Position numbers and translations under genes: made by a program. A stretch of 64,000 nucleotides of DNA from Excoecaria cochinchinensis. Lineage: Eukaryota; Streptophyta; Magnoliopsida; Malpighiales; Euphorbiaceae. The notes under the pieces were generated by a model. That model was not told the origin of the DNA. It saw nothing but the letters and a program-made list of their open reading frames with translations, and ran no database searches. Location: contig CANTUQ010000004.1 of the NCBI GenBank assembly GCA_947683425.1, forward strand, positions 36,409,001 to 36,473,000, read 5' to 3'. Positions 34,132-44,747 of the stretch are shown piece by piece (positions within the stretch are counted from its first letter, which is position 1; each line of letters starts with the position of its first letter).

Positions 34132-35526
34132 GTACTTATGTTCAAAGATCGTTTATGTGTGCCAGAGTCTGAGGATTTGAGGAGTCAGCTCATGAGTGAG
34201 GCGCATAGTTCAGTCTTTACTATGCATACGGGCAGTGGGAAGATGTACAGAGATATGAAGCAATTTTATTGGTGGTCCGGTATGAAGTGTGATATTGTGG
34301 ATTTTGTTTCCAAGTGCTTGACTTGTCAGCAGGTAAAGGCAGAGCATCAGGTTCCTTCCGGTTTGCTTACGCCTTTATCCATTCCTGAGTGGAAATGGGA
34401 CGACATTGCCATGGACTTTGTTTCTGGTTTGCCTTTGACTCAGAGGAAGCATGATTCGGTTTGGGTTATTGTGGATCGGCTTACAAAATCAGCTCACTTC
34501 TTGCCTGTTAGAGTGAATTACTCCATGGACAGATTAGCCAGTATCTATGTAGATGAGATAGTTCGACTGCATGGTGTGCCTTTGTCCATAGTGTCAGATC
34601 GGGATCCGAGGTTTACTTCCAAGTTTTAGAAGGAGTTACAGAGAGCTCTGGGCACTAGGTTGAACTTCAGTACAACGTTTCATCCTCAGACCGATGGTCA
34701 GTCAGAGCGAGTTATTCAGATTCTGGAGGATATGATGAGAGCTTGTGCTTTAGATTTTCCGGGTAGCTGGGACAGATATGTATCATTGATGGAGTTTGCC
34801 TACAACAACAGTTTCCAGTCGAGTATCGGTATGGCACCATATGAGGCTTTGTATGGTCGTCAGTGTAGGACTCCGATTTGTTGGACTGAGCTATCCGAGA
34901 GATCTATGATTGGACCAGACTTGGTCAGAGATACTGAAGACAAAATCAGAGTAGTGCAGCGGAATTTGAAGGCAGCCAAGGATCGACAGAAGTCTTATGC
35001 CAATCTGAAAAGGAAAGATGTGCATTTTGAGATCGGGGACAAGGTTTTCCTTAAAGTTTCTCCTTGGAGGAGAGTGCTTCGATTTGGAAAGAAGGGTAAG
35101 CTGAGTCCTCGTTTCATTGGACCTTATGAGATTTTGGCTAAGGTGGGACCTGTAGCCTATAGATTGGCGCTACCGATGGAGTTAGCAAAGTTACATGATG
35201 TGTTTCACGTTTCAATGCTTCGTCGGTACAGATCAGATCCTTCACATGTTCTGTCAGTTCAGGATATCCAGGTTCAGCCAGACTTCTCCTATGATGAGGA
35301 ACCGCGAGCTATTCTAGCCCGAGAGGTCAGGCAGTTGAGAAATAAGCAGATTCCTTTGGTTAAAGTGTTGTGGATCCATCATGGAGTCGAGGAAGCGACT
35401 TGGGAACCAGAGGAGTCGATGAGAGCTCAGTATCCACAGTTATTCAGTTCAGGTGAGAATTTCGAGGACGAAATTCTTATTAGTAGGGGAGAGTTGTCAC
35501 ACCCCATTTGCCCCCTAGTAGAATGA
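34132..35526 (+). CDS. Integrase with chromodomain-like C-terminus (continuation)
   Basis: Same frame as the upstream ORF, after its TAG. The integrase HHCC finger (HSSVFTMHTG... CLTCQQVKAEH) is followed by MDFVSGLP and SDRDPRF with two catalytic Asp. A TAG at 34627-34629 stands where related integrases have Trp; the frame then continues with TDGQSERVIQILE (catalytic Glu). The GPY/F-type module (FIGPYEILAKVGP) is near 35115. A chromodomain-like tail (PRAILAREVRQL, LVKVLWIHHGVEEATWEPEE) is near 35300-35420. The last 10 or so codons lie in the 3' LTR. Chromodomains in this group are thought to steer insertion to heterochromatin. Confidence 0.9.
35481..35494 (+). other. Polypurine tract of the Tekay-like element
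   Basis: TAGTAGGGGAGAGT directly before TGTCACACC at 35495. Confidence 0.88.
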
Positions 35527-37933
35527 GCCTGTCTGTCCGTCTGTCTGTCTGTATGTGTAAGCATTCGCATGTGTACAGTATTTCAGAAGGGTATTTCAGT
35601 AAAATGCATGATTTTGGGGTTTTATCATTGTGTGGGTGCATACATGGCATTAGTGTGTGAATTAATTAGGAATTACTTGTGTACATTTGAGCATACCATA
35701 TTAGGGTGTTATTAGTTGAGAATCAATTGCGTACATTTGCTTATACCATTGTAGGATACATTTATTTGAGGTTGCATTTGGTGTGTGTGATGTGTTGAGT
35801 TAGGGTGTGAGTGATTAAATTCCACCACCAAGAAATTGACATGTGTTTTAGGTTAGGGAAATGAATAAAGAAAAGAAGTATGAGTGAGGGGAAGATCAAT
35901 TCACGTTTTTCCCTTTCTAGCTCCATCTTCTTCTTCTTTTCCCTTTCCTAATTGCTACTTGCTGTAGATCAAATTGTGGTAGTGGAAATTAGTCACTCTT
36001 GCTTCTAACTTGGTAAGTCACTGCAATTCTCATCTTAGTTTTCCTTTATTTCATTTTCATCTTCTTCTTTGAGTTAGGTTTAACTTAGGGTTTGTTTTGT
36101 TGAATGTTCTTGTTGAATTTGTGATTAGTTGAAGTTCCTCGCAAACCAAAGGGCAAAGAAGTTGCTGGTCCTAGTGGAGCTAAGTGATAGAGGCTTAGAA
36201 TTCAGGTTTGGGAATTTATGATTGTGATTTGTGCGATTTTGATGTTTACTGTGGATTTTAGGGTTTATATGTTCTTGAAGAGCTTGAATCAATTAGTCTT
36301 GATTTGGTTGTTTAAATGCTAAATTGAGTTGCATATGTATTGATTATGTGAATTGAGATGATTTCTGGAAGATAAAGACAGGTTTGTATGGTTTAAAATC
36401 AGATTGGGATTGAGATTGTTGTTCTGTAAATTCTGGAAATTCTGGGAAAAATTGAATTACTGTAGAAACTCCCTCTGTCGCGTGACTCGCTACGCAGGAA
36501 GGCAAGTCACGTCGCGTGACTCTCGGTCACGACGTGACATGCTTGCCGAGAAGCCAGTCGCGTGACCAGCTGTAGAGCAAGCAAGTCACGCGACGTGATC
36601 TTCGGTCACGTCGTGCGACCTGCGAAGGAGAGGCGTTGCGTGATCTGTAAGATCACGCAACGTGATCTGTGAGGGAGAAGCAGCGTCACGTCGCGTGACC
36701 CTAGGTCACGCCGTGACCTGCATAAGCATTGCGTGATCTGCGAGGATCATGCAATGCGATTGGCGAGAAACAAGCAGGTCACGAGACGTGACCCTAGGTC
36801 ACGCCGTGACCTGCCTGTTGAGAAGGCCAGTCACGTTTTGTGACCAGCCAACCTCGCCCGATTCTCCGTTAAGCTCGTTTTTCCGATATTTCTCAGTTCT
36901 TAACTCAAAAATGAATTTAATATTTCTTCCAAATGAATCTTATCACTATTTGATGCATGTCATAATTTTATATGTCTCGATTTGCGTAATACTATGATTA
37001 TTCCAATGATGTGTATATGATATTCTGTAATATGATTTGAATATCGCATAACCTGCTAGAGTCAAGTAAGTGGATAGTTAGGCATGCCTAATAGAGTCTT
37101 TTAGCTGCAGCATCAGTTCTGTTTGGACCCCGATCAGGTCCCCGTTTGGTTCCTCGCGAACCCTTTCTGTATAAGGACCTTGTTTAAGGTCCCTTTTGAA
37201 TATAAAATGTGAAAGTTAAATGTATAACGGTAATCGATCCGTACCCGTAAGGTACTGTCTGTAATCGGCTCGTACCCGTAAAGTACTGTCTGTACACTCG
37301 TTATCCACTACCTAGGGTCAGCAGGTATTCTTAGTATGGTTGGTTGTAATGCTCAGTTCTGTTTGGCTATATACGTAATATCTGAATGAATGTGATTATG
37401 AGATCCTGGTTATATGGCTTGTAAATGTAAACATGTTGATTTGAATTATGCTAACCTTTGCATAATGCCATTCTGAATGTGATATGTTTTGACGACCATT
37501 GTGAGTGGCCGTCCATAAATTATGTGTGTTTCCCCACTAAGCGTATATCGCTTAGCACGGTGTTTTTACCCGTGCAGGTGTGGAAGGAGATTTTTGCCTT
37601 GTGAGAGTCGCCGTCAACCAGCCAACACAGAAGAGTTTTTAGTGTAGGGCTATTTTTGTATCAGCTTTCGCTTTTGTATCTATATTTTGGGTTATGTAAT
37701 ATTCTTTTGATATCAGCTTGCTGATCAGAACATTATTGTAATAGTTTAATTATAGTAATGCATGATCAGCTTTTGCTTTCTGCATGTAAAGTTTTAATTA
37801 TTCTGTATTTTCTGAATGTATGTTATGAATGATTGTATGTTATACTTTGTACTTGCTTGGTGGCACCTTTACTCATACGACATCTCACTCCCTCTCGGAT
37901 GGGATCGCCTACGTATGGGAAGGGGGTGTTACA
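35495..37933 (+). repeat. 3' LTR of the Tekay-like element
   Basis: 2439 bp, the pair of 28338-30772. Differences seen by eye are mostly C/T or G/A (for example at TTTTAG/TTTCAG, CGCGAACC/CGCAAACC, GATCCGCG/GATCTGCG). The palindrome cluster (36475-36841), GCATGC palindrome (37078-37091) and stem-loop (37537-37555) are conserved. Confidence 0.95.
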
Positions 37934-37938
37934 TTGTT

Positions 37939-38650
37939 TCTTAGCAAAGAAATGTGTCCAAAGAAGCTAGAAGAAGTGGAACATATGAGAAATGTTCCTT
38001 ATACCAGTGTCTTGGTAGTCTTATGTATGCAATGCTGTGTACAAAACCTGATATTTGCTATGCAGTGGGCATGGCAAGTAGATATCAATCTAACCCAAGC
38101 GAAGCACATTGGAAAGCAGTTAAGAGCATACTTAGATACCTCAAAGGTACAGTAGATTATTATCTTTTTTATCAAGGCAAGGATCTACAATTGAGAGGAT
38201 ACACTGATGCTGATTGGGCCAGAGATGTGGATGAGAGGAAATCCACTTTAGGTTTCATATTCTTGCTTGGCAAGGATGCCATCTCATGGAGTAGTAAGAA
38301 ACAAACCTGTGTAGCCTTATCAACAATGGAAGCTAAATTTGTAGCTTCCGCAGCTGCAGTACAAGAGGCAGTTTGGCTGAAATGATTAATAGACTATTTA
38401 AGAGTAACTACCTTAGAGGAACAAGTGACAGTCTATAGTGACAGTCAATCATCGAGCTTACACGAAAGATCCAAAATTTCATAGTAGGACTAAGCATATC
38501 GACATTAAGTATCATTATATAAGAGATGTTGTTGTACGAGGAGATGTGACCTTATAGTACATATCTATGCATGAGATGATTGCATATCCGTTGACTAAAC
38601 CTATAATGAAAGATGTGTTTAAGAGACACATTAGATTTCAGGGTTTGCAT
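37939..38650 (+). pseudogene. copia RNase H
   Basis: Resumes the copia pol after the Tekay-like element. The RT-RNase H connection reads VPYTSVLGSLMYAM...CTKPDICYAVGMASRY with one frame change near 38010. RNase H follows: GYTDADWARDVDERKSTLGF, ISWSSKKQTCVALSTMEAKF. After a stop at 38383 the C-terminus can still be followed in broken frames (IDIKYHYIRD, MKDVFKRHIRFQGLHRI) to about 38658. Confidence 0.83.
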
Positions 38651-39757
38651 AGAATTTGATGTGTACTATTTTTATTTTTGTAATCCCTTAACATTATTAT
38701 TTATGAATAATAATAAAGTTTATTGTTGGCAATACATGAGTGTAAATGTTTAATGTGTAAACACTTACTATTATTTATTTGAGTTTGAGCATGTCAGACA
38801 GAGAAGTAGCCCACTCACAAGGGTGTTTACCTTGGTTTTGTCAATGAGTTGGCAAAGACTAAGATGAGGTAATTTTTGAACACATGAGAATGCTTGAGAG
38901 CCTGTTCAAAATAAAAGTGCCGTCTTGCATAAATTACAAGATTAGTCTTGGTAAGGTGTGAGGTAAAGTCATACATAAGGTTGTATGCTTTGGATTGAGA
39001 TCCAAATAAGGATTGTATGGAATCCGATGGTAAGTTATATGCCATGTTCTATCTTAAAAGTCAGCAGTAGTCCTTAAGTAAGTGAACTAAAGTTGAGTGC
39101 TTTAGTGCATTGCAACCTTACGCTTCTGTGTGGTGTTTTATATACACATTCTTAAAATGTGAGACATGCGCTCCTTTAAGGGAAGGAAAGAACACAATAA
39201 CACATGTTTTATACCGTGTGTGCTTAAGTGACCAAAGGGAAGGGAATTTAATATTAATGATCTCAACTTTCCCTATTGTGAGACCCTATTTTTATTTTAA
39301 CCCTTAGAACCCTTAACTTATCCCTGAAGTATGGTTCAATGTGGCTAGCTCAATTAGTCCCCAAGAGGTCTGGGAAAAATTTAGGCCTGACGGATCTAAC
39401 TAGAAAAATGAGTGGAATCATGATGGATGACATATAGTAAGAGGGAAAGATAACCTTTTGATCACATTCATAAGAGTTCGTGGTTCACCGACATGTCTAT
39501 TATCGTTTCTATAAGTAGAAACATAATAGTGAACATGAAAGATGTTTTATGAGATCATGAGTTAAAACAGTGATTATGAGAAGGTCGTCTAGGCTCAGGC
39601 ATATGTGGAATAGGAGGATTTCTCTTTTTCGAGAAGCTATATATCCCTAATAGGTGTATAGCATTAGTGATCTCGAGGTATGCTGGTCACACAATCTATT
39701 AGCCTGTATAACTGGAGATTAAAGATGGAATATGTTCCGTTATGTGCGAGTGGGAGA
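38651..39757 (+). other. copia 3' non-coding region
   Basis: 1.1 kb between RNase H and the probable 3' LTR. It is AT-rich, without a gene. It ends in a polypurine tract GAGTGGGAGA at 39748-39757, a usual copia form. Confidence 0.55.
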
Positions 39758-40140
39758 TGATAGAGTTGGGATGTGCCCATAACTCTATTATGGATTAAGT
39801 TCCAATCCAGATTGAATTGGGTATTTCAACTTGATTAGGATTACTAAATCCTATCTTAAAAAGGATTCTAAGTTATATTAGGGATAAGCCTCTAGCCTTT
39901 AGGATCTCTATAAATAGATAGGAGATCTAAGGATTTGGTAATGAGAAAACTTATACGCCGTAAGGCTGCTCGTTCCCAACACAATTTTTCTATCTTAATC
40001 TTTCGAGAGCTTTTAGATTGTGATCTAGCTGCTCTTATCCCGCACGTGAGTAAAAGCCAGACAGGTGACCAAATAGAAAGGGATCCTTGTGTCACTTCCA
40101 CAACGAGTTTTACGCGCTACAAGAGGTAGGTACCAATTCT
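39758..40140 (+). repeat. Probable copia 3' LTR (start; end not resolved)
   Basis: It starts TGATAGAGTTGGGATGTGCCC after the polypurine tract. A strong TATA box, TATAAATAG, is at 39909-39917, and after it a leader-like stretch reaching TTTACGCGCTACAAGAGGTAGG at about 40109-40130, which looks like copia R/U5. The real end may lie several hundred bases further on. No matching 5' LTR was recognised near 16400. Confidence 0.5.
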
Positions 40141-41626
40141 ATTGTTACCTCAATTCTTCTATATTTTCCCTTCAATCCATATAAAATTTATTTTGATGAT
40201 AATTTATATTTTTAATATGTGATATTAAACCATAAGATCAAACGAAATTGAAATCGTTTAAGTTTTGCATTAAAATTGGTTTTACCAAAAAGTTCAGTAA
40301 AATTATATTCTTCGTGTGTTCTTGATTAGTTCTTAGGAAAAATGAATTTTGATCTTAATTTTAAGTTACATAAGATATATAAATATGTTTTTAATTAATT
40401 TGATTAATTAATTTGGGTTCTAAATCAATTGGATTGAAATTAGTAAGTCAAAACCAATTAATGGCTTAACTGAGTCTACGAGCCTTATTTAAATTAACAT
40501 ATGATTTGGTGGGCCCAATGAGATAATTTAAATCAAAATTACAAACCCTAATTAATTTTGTTAATGGTTTTAGGGGTTGGAATGGGAGTGGTACACAAAT
40601 GGCCCATTCCCAAAGCCCAAATGGTCTAAATGCGCAAAACTAGTTTGTATGTGAACATATGGTTAAAATTTATGGTGTGGATTTTGGCCCACCCATAATT
40701 TTTGACCCAAATTAATTTTTAATTATTTTAATATAATTAATAAATTAAATAATCAATTTAAATTCAATGGAATTGATAATTAAGAGAAGAACACATGCAT
40801 GCAAAAAGTTTCCTAAAATGGATAATTTCAAAAAGGGACTACTTTGGATAGTTTCCTAAACTTGATCACACTAAGATAATAAATCATAAATGGTTTCAAG
40901 AGTTGAAACACTTTAAATATTCTATGTATGGCTCTAAATTTATGCATTAGAATTGCATATAAGGGTGTATGTTTGGCATGATGGTTAGTTATGGACTAAA
41001 GCCCAATGTGATTGAGCATATTGCATGTTTTGGCCCATGACGAATTTCATGTCTCGACCATTTGTTTTTCCTTGAATATTTTTCTAATTGTAATATATAA
41101 TTAGATTACATAGAATAAAATTATAATAATAAAATAAGAACATAAGCAATGGAGCAAGAAGGGGCCGAAAGAATGAAGATTTTGTAACATTTCTTCTTTG
41201 TTTGATCATGCATACTACCTAGGTTAGACCTTTTGATCTCTCTTTTGGCTCGGGGAGGTCACTGTAGTAAAGTCCATAACTAAGCCATATTTGTATGTTT
41301 TATATTTATGCAATAGATATAGGAAGCATACTAATGTATGCCAACCATGTATGATGAGTCCAATTAACAAAAACCCTCAAAATAATACTAAGATAAATTA
41401 GCCTTCCATTAATTGGAAGAGAACCAGAGTTCTTTATAGTGTGGGTTATTGACTAAAGTCAAGCCCACATTATATCGAATATGCTCAAATCCAATTAATA
41501 GGCCTTCTTAGCAAGGCAAATGGACCTAGAGGCAAGATTGGAGAATGCATATATGATATGCATGCATTAGGAGTTGATAACTCAATGATCCAATAGTTGT
41601 GTAAAGACATAATTGGTATAAAGTGT
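40141..41626. other. AT-rich DNA without a recognisable gene
   Basis: 1.5 kb, partly perhaps the rest of the copia LTR. I see no frame, repeat or element edge that I can support. Confidence 0.5.
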
Positions 41627-42687
41627 TGGGTTTTGTGTGAAAATAATTCAAAATTACATAGCGGAATAGAATCAAAACCCGATAGGATCCATACAATCTA
41701 ATTGATTCAAAAGGAAAGATCTATTGGATACTAACTTGTTAGTGTGCAGAATATCGAATTAACACCTTAATTCGATCGGACTTTAGGTGTTGCTCTAAGA
41801 ATGAACGCCCTCTTCCGGTATCCACATACAAACGATCATGAACGGAGGCAGGGGTGCTAGCTACCTTTAGCGGCTAGTTTTTTTTCTTTTTCTCTGTATC
41901 CTTTTCTTTTCTCAAAAGAGGAAAAATGTTTTTTTTTTAAATGGTTGCCATTTAAAAGAGAAATTAGGGCTACTTTTGAATTACACACATATATTTATTT
42001 AGGCATAATATTCCTTGTTCAAAATAAGGAATATTCCCTTATCTCCATAATATTATTTCGAATAAATATCTGACATATTTTAAATTCTAAATACCTAAAT
42101 TAACCCTAGTCCGTTTTTTACATTCTTAGTGTACGACCCAATAGGTTCATATTATATTGGCAGTAGACCCAATCTTAGTATAGGCCCATAAGTCATAAGT
42201 GCCTTTAGCAAGAGATTATGACTACCTAAATAATATGAATATCGATAGTCCTATTTTAACCTAACCAATAGTACATGTTATAATCCTTTTATCACAATAT
42301 ATTTTTTTGAGCATAAGTCATGGTACATGTTAAACTTATATTGTTCAAACATATAATTTCTCGATCACTAAGCGGACTGATAAATTCAAATGACATTAAT
42401 TACACTATCAATTCATATGAGCACGATGATGCATTTCTCAGTTCTACTTATTGAGGGGCCCAATAGATATCTCTCTCATAAGAGAGGGACAAAATCTATC
42501 TTGATTATTCATTTTCCTCTACATAATTCACATCATATCCAATCATAACCGTTATAATTATCCAATTAAAGATAACATTTGATTATGCCAATGCATTATG
42601 CTCCTTATGTAGGAAATTGTGATAATCTTAGGTTTAAAGATTCAATAACATAACTATTATGAAATCACTTTTGACACTAACCCATTA
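41627..42687 (-). repeat. Probable copia-type LTR, minus strand
   Basis: The plus strand starts TGTTGGG and soon has ACATAGCGGAATAGAATC, the complement of a common copia LTR 3' end. Towards 42400-42560 there is sequence (complement: GTCCCTCTCTTATGAGAGAG) that I associate with copia U3 regions. No coding part accompanies it, and I found no clear target duplication, so it may be a solo LTR or a fragment. Confidence 0.4.
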
Positions 42688-43861
42688 TGACGCGCGCCGA
42701 ACCTAGCAAAGGCCCTCATTTGAACCCGCTTTTAGGATTCAAGGGATTGGTTCGCGTCTTTTTGATCTTGGGTGCCATGAGACATTTTGGATGCCTCTTT
42801 CCCAATAGAATATTGGAAAGGATCATCTAGCCTCATGACGCCTTTAGGCACCTTTGAGGTAATTTACAAGAAATTGGGAAAGGTCTCTAATCTCTTATTG
42901 GTCTAGACTAGAGATTGGTGTTCGGAACTTCACTCTTATTTATGTTTTGGTTAATTATAAATGAGTTTTTAAATTCCTAAAATTCTATCTCTTATCTCAC
43001 ACGATTAATGCATTTAAATTAAAAGGCGCATTGCAAGCATTCAGAAGCGATAAACAAAAAACTGTAAAGAAAGCGGTAAATAAAGCGATAAAGGAAAGCA
43101 GTAACACGCCAAGCACACAATTACAAGAGAAATTAGGGCAGAATACAATCCCGATAAAAGAAGATTTAAAAATGTAAATTGGGACGGAATACAATCCCAA
43201 ATAGAAATTAAATAATGTTGTCCCGAAATTAATTACAAGGGCCCAAAAGAAAATACGTGAATATAAATTTAAAACAAATAAATAAAGTCAAACATAAGAA
43301 AAACATACATAAATCGGGGCATTTGTTTGGTTTAAGAACATTGGTTCCTTCGCGCTTATTTTGAAAAGGGATCGAAGAGCTATTGGATTGCTAGTTTGAA
43401 AAACCGGGATGAGTGATCCCATTTTTAGAGAAAGTTAACTCTTTGTTTTATTGTGATATTTTACATTCCTTGGCTAAAATGAGGGACATTGGTCCCAATT
43501 ATATTAGTAAAAATTCCAATTTAATTATAGAAATACTTTGGTGATTTTTTATCTCACGCGTGCATAAATAAAATATTTATTCGCAAACAAACACAACACA
43601 AAGAGAGAGAATAGGAAAGGTCTCACCAAACGATGTGATCTCCTATACGTAGTGACCCCTTCGCGTGGTCGCGAGGACACTCACACAATGCAAGTCACAA
43701 TAAATCTCAGACAGAAAAAATAATATTAAAATGTTAGTAATAATTCTAAAAATTAATCAAATAAAGTCAAAATAAATATAGAACATGTTAATTTAGTATA
43801 CGAATAACTCATATGGAAAGGAAATAAAGTAAATCATGCAAAAGCCTAAGGTTAATGACAA

Positions 43862-43946
43862 AACAATAATAAAATTATGATAACAATAATAATAATAATA
43901 ATCATGGCACAATGAGAATAGTCACAATAATAATCATAACAATAGC

Positions 43947-44000
<54 letters not shown>

Positions 44001-44101
44001 TGCACAATAATAATAATGATAATAATAATAATAATGATATAAAATAACAATAACAAAATACAACAATAAATAAATGCAACAACAACAACAACAACAACAA
44101 C

Positions 44102-44144
<43 letters not shown>

Positions 44145-44260
44145 GGAAATGAACATAAGATGACAACGATGAAACCTTCAAATAATAATAAAAATAACAA
44201 TAATAATAGAATAGAAGATGAACCCAAGAATGACAACAAGAGCATATCAATAATAATAAT
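43862..44260. repeat. AAT/AAC microsatellite
   Basis: Runs of AAT (43943-43999, 44102-44145 and others) and AAC (44077-44102) with short interruptions. It continues as 54545-54680 on the other side of the inserted element. Frames through it encode poly-Leu, poly-Ile or poly-Tyr and are not genes. Confidence 0.92.
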
Positions 44261-44727
44261 TGATAACACAGCAAATATCATTTGCCTTAAGGCCCATTCA
44301 GCCGGCCCACTTAACTGGCAGGGCTCAAAGCCCATCAGCTAAAGGTATCAGACACGAGCTCCTAGGCAGCGATCATGACCGATCGGCTGATGTGACCGCC
44401 AGTCCCATCAGCCGCCTGACACAAGGTAGCACCCATGCCTATCACCTGCTCCATGTCATGTCGCCGAATACCTACTCTGACAGCCAGTAATCATCCCCCA
44501 GGCACTCGAGTGTCCCTCAACTATCTCATATAAATAGTCCAGCCAACGATGGCACCAGGTATTGAATCCAAATCATTATCTCTCTAAAGCACATTCTCTC
44601 TCTAAGCTACTAACTTAAGCTTCGGAGTGCTTACGCCTGGTCCGACCGGGCTCTTCTTACTGCAGGGTTATCTCATCCGATCGGAACGACCTCTCTCCTA
44701 CAGATAAAGACATTCTTGGATTTATCA
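44261..44727 (+). repeat. 5' LTR of the young Tat-lineage element
   Basis: 467 bp with a TATA box, TATAAATAG, at 44529-44537. The usual tRNA-iMet primer site is absent; the sequence after the LTR, TTTGGTGGTTTCGTTGAG, would be the primer site but I cannot assign its tRNA. Confidence 0.95.
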
Positions 44728-44747
44728 TTTGGTGGTTTCGTTGAGAG

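Larger units (their letters stand above)
28338..37933 (+). mobile_element. Nearly intact Tekay/Del-like chromovirus, 9.6 kb
   Basis: LTR, primer site, gag-pol with a C-terminal chromodomain-like segment, polypurine tract and LTR are all present. The flanks TAGTT (28333-28337) and TTGTT (37934-37938) are a target duplication with one change, in the copia pol. By eye the LTRs differ at about 13 positions in 2.4 kb, nearly all transitions, plus one 4-bp indel. That makes it one of the two youngest elements here. Two in-frame stops in pol would block a full polyprotein. The chromodomain and gag type point to Tekay/Del. Confidence 0.93.
16409..40140 (+). mobile_element. Decayed Ty1/copia element, split by two insertions
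   Basis: The domain order gag, protease, integrase, reverse transcriptase, RNase H on the plus strand is the copia order. It is interrupted in integrase by the solo LTR 18033-26930 (target duplication TGATC at 18028-18032 and 26931-26935), and after RT by the Tekay-like element 28338-37933. In both places the coding sequence picks up on the far side. Gag and RNase H resemble the Tork/TAR group. Many stops are present, and a 3' LTR probably begins near 39758. The 5' LTR was not identified. Confidence 0.8.

Noticed and set aside
43852..44335. Long minus-strand frames rich in Leu, Ile and Tyr
   Set aside because: They are translations of the AAT/AAC microsatellite; no start context, no domain.
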